Shown: piece by piece, positions 43,086 to 51,471 of the stretch
Numbering within the stretch: the stretch's first letter is position 1
Layout of the letters: every line of letters starts with the position of its first letter
Assembly: GCA_947184155.2 (NCBI GenBank)
Contig: CAMXCT020000453.1
Coordinates: 144,227 to 208,226, forward strand
Length of the DNA stretch: 64,000 nt
Source of the DNA: Cladocopium goreaui
Taxonomy: Eukaryota > Sar > Dinophyceae > Suessiales > Symbiodiniaceae
Reading direction: 5' to 3'
Program-made: the position numbers and the translations under genes
Notes under the pieces: model-generated
Told to the model about the DNA's origin: nothing
The model's input: only the letters and a program-made list of their open reading frames with translations
The model's database searches: none

Positions 43086-43496
43086 ATGACATAAAGTTGA
43101 ACACAAACCAAAACACGCGTGAAATGAAGTCGCTATAAACAATGTTTCAAACGCGCGACTACAAATCTAAAAACTTGGTGAGGCTATCGCCACGGTAAGA
43201 ATAAGAACACGCATATATCGAATATATATAAACATATATATATATATTCACAGTTGAGATGCACGAGACAGAACGGTCTGATCTTTTTCCCAGCGCACGG
43301 CTGAACAATTGGGGATGTTCAAACGGTCTCTCGGAATTTCACTTCATCACGAACTCTTCGTTCAAACTTTTTGATCTTTTCAATCCCTCGACTGAAAAGA
43401 AAAGCGCTTCGCTCTTTTCGAAGCTCAATCGCTTTGTACGCATTTTTGATTCTTGGCTCTGAAGTTTGTTTGACAAACTACGCTTTCGTTTTTCCC
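43084..43496 (-). repeat. Copy C repeat B1, 413 bp
   Basis: Follows the pol stop on the minus strand and joins A2. The junction TT lies exactly midway between the inverted heptamers TTCAACT (43067-43073) and AGTTGAA (43095-43101), a layout like a tyrosine-recombinase core site. Confidence 0.95.
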
Positions 43497-43504
43497 CATT
43501 TCCT

Positions 43505-46500
43505 TCAGCCATGCTTTTCCTCTTGCAAAACGGTATGGAGTTTCTTGGAATCAAACGGACAAACTGCTTCTACAAAGACATAATCTGGCAAAATCTCACG
43601 CAACTCTTTCCACCTACCTCTGGAAGGCAAATCCGAGATGTTCGACTGAGAGGGAACTCTGCAAAACCAAGGCAAAAACGGCTTGTCACCATCCAGCTTT
43701 TCGAGCAGGATCAGAAGGGACTTCATCGTATCTTCTGAACTATATCCTTTGATAAGAGCATCCACATCGCCTTGGTTATCTATAAACACCACACACTTGT
43801 AATCGTCCATCCTGTCTTTCCACAAGTGCCGTGCAACACATACGGCATACAACTCAGTCAACGCAACCGGATGTTTCTTTCCAGCTCGCTTCCATGACTC
43901 TACAACTTCGGAACTGACATGTGCTCCGAAAACTTCAACTTGACCGCCACCTCTCGGATCAAACATGACTCCACCCACTGTGCATGAAATGTCATCGCCA
44001 ACGGGTTCACAGGCACCATCAGTGAACAAAACAAGCGGCATGGAAGTGCTTTCAATCTTCAAAGACCTCGGCACTGCTTTATGGTACCTCGTAAGCAAGT
44101 TCTTAAGAGCATCCATCCGTGCAGCTGAAAGTTCAACAAATTGTGATTTGCTGCGTTCCATGACTCTCAGCTCCGACAAGGCCAGCCGTCCTTCTCTTCC
44201 CATGAATTGGCTTTCCACAAACAAAGCCCTTCCAAAAAGCGATGGCAAGTCTTTGGTAACAACCCTGCCTGAAGCAATGATATGTTGCACAGTGGACTTA
44301 AGTTCGTCCATCCTGCTCGGCTTGTTCGCTACCTTGATTGTACCAGCACTGGCATGTTGCAGGTCGAGCACGACTCCAAGCATTTCTGCTGTCTCCGCAA
44401 AAGGTAGCTCTTTGTCTAGAGAGCACTCGAACCCAAGCATCGATGTCAAAGCCCTGATTGCAGCGGAAGTGTGATCTGCAAGTACTTTGAAATCTACCAC
44501 AGGAAAATCGTCATAATAATTTGTCCACGCAACATCCAACTGTAAGCCTAACATATGCAAGAGCCTCGAGATCCGATTGAAATGTAAAACAGATGCCACA
44601 CTTCCAAATGGAAGTGTTTTTGAAACAAATCCCATCACCGTCCCATCGCTCGGCTTCTTGAGGATCAGAGTTGAATACCTGCGGTGTTCGGGACATATGG
44701 GAAATTGTTTATACGCGGATTTCAAATCAACGGTCTTTGCCACCAACTGGATTGCACCTTCAGGCATCTGTTTCCATTCGGCGTCAACGCTCCCACACAG
44801 CTTTTCGCCAGAAGCCAAAGTGAAGTCGAAACGACTCTCAAAGACACAGTACCTGACGAAACAACAAGCCATCCACACGATCTCATCCAACGCCTTCAAA
44901 TCCACCTTTTCCAGGTAAGAGAAAGTTGAATTGACTCCGCATTCTGAGAAGTCATCTATGGCCCGCCATTTCGAACGCTGCCATACTGCAAACCGGCGCA
45001 CCGGCAACCAATCGTCATCAAAAAGCACATCCAATTCGCATTTGGAATACGGCCCCTCTAACCAGTGTTTTTCTTTCATCTCTTGCATGGTTGCTTCCCA
45101 CAGATCTTCTTCGTAGTCCATTTTTGGGGAGGCCTGAACCTTTCCCCAAAGGGCCGGCTTCAAGAACTTCAGCTGTTTGACAAGTTCTTCTTCCGTAAGA
45201 GATCTCGGTTTAATGTCAGCTGAAAACACGCCTGAAGGTTCTTGAAGTCCTATGAGTTTGAAACCTTTCCTGATTTCTTGGTGTATGTTCTTGTCAGGCC
45301 AGTCATAGTCAGTCGCCAGTTTCTCGAGAAGGGCAAGGTGTTTGCCTTTCAAAACCAGGGAGCAACCAGCATCCATGTTAGAAAATATTTGGTTGTTTTC
45401 CTCAGCCAGTGAATCTGCGAGGCTTCGCCACTTCTTAATTGTCTCCAGACGCAACTTCATTGTTTCCAGTGGTGATCTGCCGAGGATTCTGCATACCACT
45501 TTCAGTAGCTGATCGGGTACTGCTCTGAAGGAATCAAAAGGATGTAAGACATTTGTTGACAGTTGGAAAAAGTCTTGCATTGTCCTGTAAATGCCGAAAA
45601 CCCTAATGACGAACTGAGTATCATCTCCAGCATTCCCCCTTTTCGCTTTAGCAAATCTGAGAAGCTTGCTGCCGGCTGGCACGCCCGCAAATGCTTCAAG
45701 TAGAATCCGCTTATCTGAAAGAAGAGGTTCATCATGGACAGGTGTTCGAACTGTCTGCACCTGCGCATACTCAGGCACAAGAGCGGCAATTTTTCTGCCT
45801 CGTGGCTGTTTGTGTGTAGCCACTCTTGCGTCCATTAAAGCAGTTTTGTCATACAAGCCACCCGTGGTTTGGGAGTCCGCGATGCCGGCCATGTCCGCCA
45901 GCACATTTGCAAACCGCTCGCAGAAAAGTTTTGGATAAGCAGCTTCTTTGCTAGTGTCGAATATAACACGTCCATTTTCATTCTTGTGCCTCCACGGCAG
46001 ATGTTCGTGGTCTCCTTGACAGTATCCAGCAAGAACCTGAAATTGGGCTCGGTTGGTGAGCAACGCAGTAAGCTTTTTCCTGTCACTGCCGTGGATGCAT
46101 GAGTGAAAGAGTATGAAAATAGCCGCCGACATTAAAATTTTGTAATCCTCGATGTTCCAAAGGTAGCTTCGTCCCGGATTCTCAATGCTCCATCCAATAT
46201 GAAGAAGGTTCAACCAGAAACAAAAAGCCACCAAATGGATATAGATCGAATTTGCAGAGTCTACCTTGTCTTTCCAAAAACCAGTAAGCCATGGAAAACC
46301 CATGGGATATTCTTCTGAACGCAGTGGTGGGGGTCCATGTTGATCTTCTGTGAGAGCTACATCTCTAGCTCTCGAAGCTGTACCGCATGGTGGAGCTGCG
46401 TGAAAGTGGAAAGGTCGCCTTGACCGTGCCAGATGTTCTAAGAAACTCCATGTGGATTGCTTTCGCAAATCTAATTCAACAACGTGCACAAAGGGTCGGT

Positions 46501-46747
46501 GCTTGTTGCCATGAAAATCAATTGCTAACACATCAAAGCCAGCTTTAGAAACACACGAACTGAGTAGTGCGCTGCCACAACAAGCTTCAATGAAAAGAAA
46601 GGGTTCTTTGAAGCACCTTTCAGGCTTTTCTTCAATTGCCACTTCGGGAATCAAAGTTGAGGCGTCACCTTCGTGACTTGAACTCCTAGGTGATTCTGCT
46701 CGTTGCAGCTCACCTTCCTGACTCTCTTCAGGCTCTTGGGCTTCTAG
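43505..46747 (-). CDS. Copy C Pol: methyltransferase-like, RT and RNase H
   Basis: Open for 1,080 codons from directly after the gag TGA; no ATG is needed if the stop is read through. Counting from 46654: SAM loop LFIEACCGSALL (20-31), APPCGTASRARD (87-98, Cys90 as in C5-methyltransferases), SIENPGRSYLW (156-166), CQGDHEHLPWR (212-222) and YPKLFCERFA. No target-recognition domain is evident. A linker with GKHLALLEKLATDY precedes RT: VDLKSAYKQF (about 641), LPFGSVASVLHFNR and NYYDDFPVV (about 712). RNase H has LVLFTDGAC (about 874), TELYAVCVARHLW, FIDNQGD and NISDLPSRGRW. Catalytic residues are all present. Fusion of the methyltransferase-like domain in front of RT is unusual; retrotransposon-borne cytosine methyltransferases are known from dinoflagellates. 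Confidence 0.92.
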   Translation of the reverse strand, partial: LEAQEPEESQEGELQRAESPRSSSHEGDASTLIPEVAIEEKPERCFKEPFLFIEACCGSALLSSCVSKAGFDVLAIDFHGNKHRPFVHVVELDLRKQSTWSFLEHLARSRRPFHFHAAPPCGTASRARDVALTEDQHGPPPLRSEEYPMGFPWLTGFWKDKVDSANSIYIHLVAFCFWLNLLHIGWSIENPGRSYLWNIEDYKILMSAAIFILFHSCIHGSDRKKLTALLTNRAQFQVLAGYCQGDHEHLPWRHKNENGRVIFDTSKEAAYPKLFCERFANVLADMAGIADSQTTGGLYDKTALMDARVATHKQPRGRKIAALVPEYAQVQTVRTPVHDEPLLSDKRILLEAFAGVPAGSKLLRFAKAKRGNAGDDTQFVIRVFGIYRTMQDFFQLSTNVLHPFDSFRAVPDQLLKVVCRILGRSPLETMKLRLETIKKWRSLADSLAEENNQIFSNMDAGCSLVLKGKHLALLEKLATDYDWPDKNIHQEIRKGFKLIGLQEPSGVFSADIKPRSLTEEELVKQLKFLKPALWGKVQASPKMDYEEDLWEATMQEMKEKHWLEGPYSKCELDVLFDDDWLPVRRFAVWQRSKWRAIDDFSECGVNSTFSYLEKVDLKALDEIVWMACCFVRYCVFESRFDFTLASGEKLCGSVDAEWKQMPEGAIQLVAKTVDLKSAYKQFPICPEHRRYSTLILKKPSDGTVMGFVSKTLPFGSVASVLHFNRISRLLHMLGLQLDVAWTNYYDDFPVVDFKVLADHTSAAIRALTSMLGFECSLDKELPFAETAEMLGVVLDLQHASAGTIKVANKPSRMDELKSTVQHIIASGRVVTKDLPSLFGRALFVESQFMGREGRLALSELRVMERSKSQFVELSAARMDALKNLLTRYHKAVPRSLKIESTSMPLVLFTDGACEPVGDDISCTVGGVMFDPRGGGQVEVFGAHVSSEVVESWKRAGKKHPVALTELYAVCVARHLWKDRMDDYKCVVFIDNQGDVDALIKGYSSEDTMKSLLILLEKLDGDKPFLPWFCRVPSQSNISDLPSRGRWKELREILPDYVFVEAVCPFDSKKLHTVLQEEKHG

Positions 46748-46750
46748 TCA
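46748..46750 (-). other. In-frame UGA between gag and pol of copy C (UGA CUA G)
   Basis: Gag ends PSGS-TGA. The same frame continues CTA GAA GCC CAA GAG into pol with no further stop. UGA followed by CUA(G) is an established leaky-stop context in other eukaryotic and viral genes, so Gag-Pol by readthrough is likely. Confidence 0.88.
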
Positions 46751-47971
46751 AGAGCCCGACGGCTTCGAGGGGCAGTTCACATAGGCATGGTGTTTGCCAC
46801 ATTTCGGCAATGCACAAACGTGATAACCTCTATCGCAACGTCCAGCATTGACCTTGTTCGTACACGTCCCCAAGTTGAATCCGTAACATATTGCATCTCC
46901 TGCATTTGTTGTGGCTCTACATCCTCCATTGAGAAGAACCAAAGGCATCTTGGGGGACCCTTTGCTCTTGCCTTGTGCTTTGCCCTTGCCTTTGCTCTTG
47001 CTAGGGTTTGGTGACCTATATGGACTAGGCCTGTTCGGGGCAGGCTTATCCTCACTCTTGTAGTCCGTGCTCTTACCCATCAAAGGCTGAAGCAAGTGAA
47101 CAACTTCTGGTTTGTTCATGCAGTCTTCAAAGACTAGGTCAAGAGGCCTACCATTGACTGTGGCCTGCACACCGTGCCTCGTGGCATTGGCAAGCTCCTC
47201 AAAGAGCTTTTTGTCAGCTTCGAGCACCTGACGGAAGGAGGTTCTTGAATAACCTGCAGGAGGCACTTGCAATCTCACTTTGAGCAAGCGGTCGACCCAT
47301 AATTGGTGGGTCCTGAACTCCAACAAATTGGCCTGATCCATGCTCAACCCTCTACGCTGGAGCGCATACTGAAGCAAAATCTCCGTTGAGGTGTCTGCTA
47401 CAGGGTCCGGCTTTTTGCCTTCAACTTTAAGCTTGCCACTTGAGTCCACAGCAAACAAATGCTCTGTGCGCACTTCCTTGTCGATCTCTGCTTCTTTTGC
47501 CGTGTACTTTTCCCAAGGCACAAATCGAAGCCTGTTTGCCTCATACATCGCACAGAACAAATCGACAAGGCCATCACTTGGTTCCAAGGGCCCACGCAAC
47601 GTCAGACCTGTGATGCGCTTGACCTGTCTTTCATAGAGGTCCGCGCGTTCTGGTTGTGTCAACTTACGCGTCTGGACATCCTCACTCCTTTCCAATTGCT
47701 GCTTCATTTCTTGTGTCACAAGTGAGTAGGACTCATGCAAAAGTTTTCGAAAGGATGCCAGCTCTCCCAACGTAGGGTCCCTTCCAAGTACTGATTTCAC
47801 TGTCTTAACAAACTCTGCATCATCGCCGGCACCGGGCACATATGAACTTGCAAAGGCAAACTTTGAAAGTGTGTTGAGCCCAGCGCCATCCAAACTGGTC
47901 CGAATCTCCTCGCTCAGTCCCGCTGAGGCAGCCCTGTCTTTGAAAACTGGCACGCTGTCAGCGAATGACAT
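46751..47971 (-). CDS. Copy C gag-like protein with CCCH zinc finger
   Basis: ATG at 47971 (MSFADSVPVFKDRAAS) is preferred to a GTG five codons upstream. It has 407 residues. Blocks shared with copy B: LSKFAFAS, RITGLTLRGPLEPSDGLVD, TSTEILLQYALQRRGLSMDQ, GYSRTSFRQVLEADKKLFEE and VHLLQPL. A basic linker (SKGKGKAQGKSKGS) follows, then CYGFNLGTCTNKVNAGRCDR...H and CALPKCGKHHAYVNC. The zinc finger pair resembles CCCH plus zinc-knuckle-like modules, so RNA packaging is inferred. The frame is intact and is followed by the UGA-linked pol. Confidence 0.85.
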
Positions 47972-48402
47972 GGATACGGACCGCACGGAGTTCTTTCAAA
48001 CTTGGTGAAATGAACATGATTGGACAGGCGTGACGAAACTTGAAACTCTCTACAAATTACAAAATTGAAATTTGAAGCATGGTAAGAGTGAAAACTTGGC
48101 CAAACTGCTTGAGTTTTTCTGAGAGTGACGCTTGGAGCCGACACTGTCCGATGGGGCATTTCCCTTCAAGCTGCCCGTTGGTCAAGGTTTCTCAATCTGA
48201 ATGATGATGTTTGACGTGAACATACGTGGTGAATTCAAACTTCCAAGACACGTGTTGAGATCACAAACATACAAGTGCAGCATGACTCACATCAATGAAA
48301 GAATGTTAAACTCAGGCCGACACTTTTGACGAAATTCCCTGCTTCGACGTTCATTCAAAGGGCTGCGAGTCTTTTTCAACTTGACGCAAAACGTGTCAAT
48401 CA
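47972..48402 (-). other. Spacer between recombinase and gag in copy C
   Basis: 431 bases with no gene or recognised motif. Its length is similar in copies A and B, which suggests a conserved function such as a start signal or splice-leader acceptor for gag-pol. Confidence 0.4.
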
Positions 48403-50229
48403 TCATACATGTGCCTTTCTGAATCTGGCAAAACATTGTTTGCAAATTGGTAGAAGCGACTGAGGTCGAGACTCAAGTGGTACGTAGCTCTTTGAAATGT
48501 CCCTGCCACAAGTGAACCTGATACCCGATTCGTCCTCTTGGACGTGAATCGTCCTCGACAAAGGATGCCTGAAATAAACTGCCTCTTCGGGCAGCTTGTC
48601 GACGTCCACACCCGCGTCCCACTTGCCGAGGATCGCATTCTCTGCTGTCTCATGAGCCAGGTGGTCAGGTTGGTCCTCATCTGCAGAGTCCTCTGAAGAG
48701 CTTCCAGAACAGTAGCCATCAAAACCGCTTTGGTCTTGGCTCTCCAGAAGCTTTGCAGCATCATCGGCATTGGGAAACATCTCAGATCGCTTTGCATCGG
48801 GCAAAAATTCACCCTGCCTGATCGCCTCAAGAATCACATCGATTTCGCGAAGCCCTGCACTGGTGTTGTCTTTACCGTATATGAGCATCGTTGACATCTT
48901 GTCAGCGACGTGGTACCCCATCAGTCTCCTGAGATCCGGTGAAGAGCCCCACTTCGCCATCCACGACAAAATGGTGGACTTGCATGAATGCGTCCCTATG
49001 GACTTGGTTCTCTCCTCTTGGAATCGATCCCCTGACTGCAACATACTACGAAGCCAGCTCGTTGCCGCCTCCGCAGTCAATGGTAAAGTGTGCCAGCCAT
49101 CAGGAGTCCTCCCAGGAAGTAGCGGCTTTCCATGTGTGATGGCGATGCCGGTCTTCTCTAGCACCGCTTTCCATGCACTTCCCCAAGGTTCTGCAGTGAC
49201 GCCATGCATTGCAGCTGTCATAGGAAGCAAACGGACCTTTCTGTCGACAGAAAAGGAGGTTTTGGACCTGGCAACCTGCGCCTCTATGTATCCCTCTTCA
49301 TTTTCACCAGCTTCGAAATCCAAACGCCCAACGTTGAGCATGTCCGAAAACCTGGTGCGTGCGTACACCATGAAAAGGAAACATCCAGCTGCATGTCTGT
49401 CTGGGATTCCACGTCCTCGGTAGCCAAGAACGATTTCTTCCAGTGTTGTCAGTTCTGCAACCGATAGAGGCAACCTCGATCTCGTCTTTTTCTTCTGAAG
49501 GTAACACTTGTCTGCTAGGCCCTTGATGCGCCTGGAATCCAAAACTCGCTTGGCACCGATCAAACCAACCACATGCAGAGCAAATCCCAAGGAGCTGAGG
49601 AAACTCCTCAAAAAGGTTGGTGCTGCAGACTGCTCAACATGTTGCATAAACGCATACACAACCTCTTCTGTGATAGGAAAAGCCTGCAGTTGCTTGTCTC
49701 CGCAGAAATGCAAAAATCGCATCATAGGACCAGCCCTACCATGAAGTGTGGAAGTGCTCTTGCTCGAGAAGACATTTTTCAAATCGTCCTGAAGCTTGCC
49801 TCCTTGGAGTCCCGTCTTCAACGATTGAAAATGCATCCTGCACACATCAAAAGACATAGGGTCGGACAGAACAATTTTGTGCCACTTAGCCAAAGCAGCG
49901 CTACGTTGAGAGTCCAGGTGCACATCCCACTCCACCTGAGGCAGCTTGCAGTAAAGTCTTCTGCAATGATCATCAAAAGCACTTGCCAGCTTTTCATCAG
50001 CCGGCTCCGCATGATCTGAACTTGACACCGCAGCAGGCAGCACTGGAGACATACCCAGTGGGCCCTTAGGGAATGCCGACTGGTCTGAATCTGCCATGAA
50101 ACCAAGCTGCCATGGATATTTCAGTGCAGACCTTTTCATGGATCGCTCACAAAATTGAATGTGCTCAAAGAGAGCATGAAAACTTCTCTTCTCCCCTTTT
50201 TCCACTGTGTGCTCAGTCTGATTGGCCAT
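48403..50229 (-). CDS. Copy C tyrosine recombinase
   Basis: The first in-frame ATG is 50229 (MANQTEHTVEK), giving 608 residues; ATG 50097 (MADSDQSAFPKG) is an alternative, and the frame is open to 50430 without ATG. The core-binding part contains MMRFLHFCGDKQLQAFPITE. The catalytic domain has MVYARTRFSDMLN (first Arg), ARSKTSFS (candidate Lys), IGTHSCKSTILSWMAKWG (box II, HxxK), LMGYHVAD (His) and MLIYGKDN (Tyr nucleophile). The tail ends FTCGRDIS...CKQCF. The Lys in box II recurs in copy B (HSLK), so it is a family trait and not decay. It is the first ORF of the element, unlike DIRS and Ngaro, where the recombinase is last. Confidence 0.88.
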   Translation of the reverse strand: MANQTEHTVEKGEKRSFHALFEHIQFCERSMKRSALKYPWQLGFMADSDQSAFPKGPLGMSPVLPAAVSSSDHAEPADEKLASAFDDHCRRLYCKLPQVEWDVHLDSQRSAALAKWHKIVLSDPMSFDVCRMHFQSLKTGLQGGKLQDDLKNVFSSKSTSTLHGRAGPMMRFLHFCGDKQLQAFPITEEVVYAFMQHVEQSAAPTFLRSFLSSLGFALHVVGLIGAKRVLDSRRIKGLADKCYLQKKKTRSRLPLSVAELTTLEEIVLGYRGRGIPDRHAAGCFLFMVYARTRFSDMLNVGRLDFEAGENEEGYIEAQVARSKTSFSVDRKVRLLPMTAAMHGVTAEPWGSAWKAVLEKTGIAITHGKPLLPGRTPDGWHTLPLTAEAATSWLRSMLQSGDRFQEERTKSIGTHSCKSTILSWMAKWGSSPDLRRLMGYHVADKMSTMLIYGKDNTSAGLREIDVILEAIRQGEFLPDAKRSEMFPNADDAAKLLESQDQSGFDGYCSGSSSEDSADEDQPDHLAHETAENAILGKWDAGVDVDKLPEEAVYFRHPLSRTIHVQEDESGIRFTCGRDISKSYVPLESRPQSLLPICKQCFARFRKAHV

Positions 50230-50528
50230 CGAAACTGCTAAAACTGGACGTTGAGTCCGATGGGACCCTGGGTAGACAAGGTTGTACTGGTGGTGTGGGA
50301 ACACCCCAGCTTTCCAGTTGAATCTGGAGCCGTTTCTCTGTGGCACCCAAACCAATTTCCGTACGATCCACCTGCAGGACAACGCAGCAAAGATGCAGGC
50401 GTGCTTGTGAGAAAGTGTCCAAAAATGCAATCAAGGTGACGGAAATCTCAAATGAAAGCCACAACTCAGAAACAAAGGGCCCAGAAATTCGATAGCCGTT
50501 TGTAAAGCGTTCCAAGTCACACAACAGT

Positions 50529-50777
50529 CTAGGCATCAATGGAGAAAACCCAGGCAATGAAAATCGCAAAAGCCAGGATAAATCCAGTCAGAATTCCAGT
50601 GATTGCCACAGCTGATGTACCAAAAATTGGTGCAGGTTGACTTCCCAAGCACAGCGGTGACTTGAATGCAGTGTGACCCTTCTGAATGGCTCTGTTGCGC
50701 ATGAACGCTCCACAAAAATTGGAAAAAGGTTTTTGAAACCCTCCGCGCCCACCCTTGACTTGTAAAATACCGGACAT
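50529..50777 (-). CDS. Small ORF with C-terminal membrane segment, starting inside repeat A1
   Basis: 82 residues from ATG 50777 (MSGILQVKGGRGGFQKPFS). The first 20 codons lie in repeat A1; the rest is unique to the 5' side. Residues about 48-80 are hydrophobic (FGTSAVAITGILTGFILAFA...), one likely membrane helix. It precedes the recombinase by about 300 bases. It may be a leader ORF or a captured fragment; no family recognised. Confidence 0.3.
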   Translation of the reverse strand: MSGILQVKGGRGGFQKPFSNFCGAFMRNRAIQKGHTAFKSPLCLGSQPAPIFGTSAVAITGILTGFILAFAIFIAWVFSIDA

Positions 50778-51078
50778 AACATTGATTCAAATTCACAGAT
50801 AGCTTCGTAACAGACAAATAACATCTGGAGAAACAACCTTAAACCTCAAAAGAAAGTTGTTTCGTTTCAAACATAAAAACATCGCATGTGCAAGAACAGC
50901 ACGAAAATGAGCAAGCACTTTGCTTGCAACATTCAGTTGGTGTTACCACCAAGACAACTTGTTCATCTTTTTTTTTTGGAAAGGTGTTTTGGTTTGTAAG
51001 GAAGTTGTTTAACAACTTCCAAACAAATTCAACTTTGTTGTCATAATTCATCATGAGTTTTCAACTCAAGTATTGCTT
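50712..51078 (-). repeat. Copy C repeat A1, 367 bp
   Basis: 5' end of the element on the minus strand, matching A2. The palindrome lies at 51000-51020. The last two bases TT are the ambiguous junction dinucleotide; the flank then continues the host frame. Confidence 0.95.
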
Positions 51079-51471
51079 GGCCACAGGTTTCTGTGCTTCA
51101 GTGGTAGCTCGTTTGTCAGTCGATCCTGGGCACGACTGGGCCGTGGGCGAGGAGTTGCTGCTCTTCTCTTCTTCTCGCTCAGTTGGGTGTGGGCTCGAGG
51201 GTTCTGACCCACCAAAGTCAACCTCATCCTCGATATTTCCTGTATGGTCAGGGGGCGGGGACCGTACAGCACTGGCCGCAAGGTTTTCAACGCTCCTTGA
51301 TTTAGGCAGCTTGATAGGGGGGCCAGGTTGCTGTTGCGTGGCTTGTCCTGTGTCAACTGATCTTGCTCTCTTCTGTGCAGGTGCAATCGGACTACTCGGT
51401 ATTGCTTCAGGTTGTCGGCATTCTTCTTCATGGGGGTCATGCTCTAAGCATGACAGCCACAGCTTCTGAAT
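51079..51471 (-). pseudogene. Gene H, exon piece between elements C and D
   Basis: Open frame IQKLWLSCLEHDPHEEECRQ...TTEAQKPVA. It is hydrophilic, with Pro/Ser-rich and acidic stretches (PSSPIAPAQKRARS, NIEDEVDFGGSEPSSPHPTE), a probable linker. Joined to 61350 it reads PVTLFEIQKLWLSC, and joined to 42261 PVANKGIILL, both in frame. It looks like a separate small ORF only because the two insertions cut it out. Confidence 0.75.

Larger units (their letters stand above)
42262..51078 (-). mobile_element. YR retroelement copy C, apparently intact, with split direct repeats
   Basis: 8.8 kb on the minus strand: A1 (51078-50712), recombinase, gag, UGA, pol, B1 (43496-43084), A2 (43085-42719), 45-bp spacer, B2 (42673-42262). 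A1 and A2 are both 367 bp; B1 and B2 are 413 and 412 bp, and I see two differences. B1 and A2 overlap by the dinucleotide TT (43084-43085). The element lies in an exon of gene H. Removing it, and keeping AA once on the minus strand, rejoins the host frame (QKPVA-N-KGIILL). There is thus no target duplication, as expected for recombinase insertion of a circle. All three ORFs are open, so this is the best candidate for an active copy. Confidence 0.92.
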
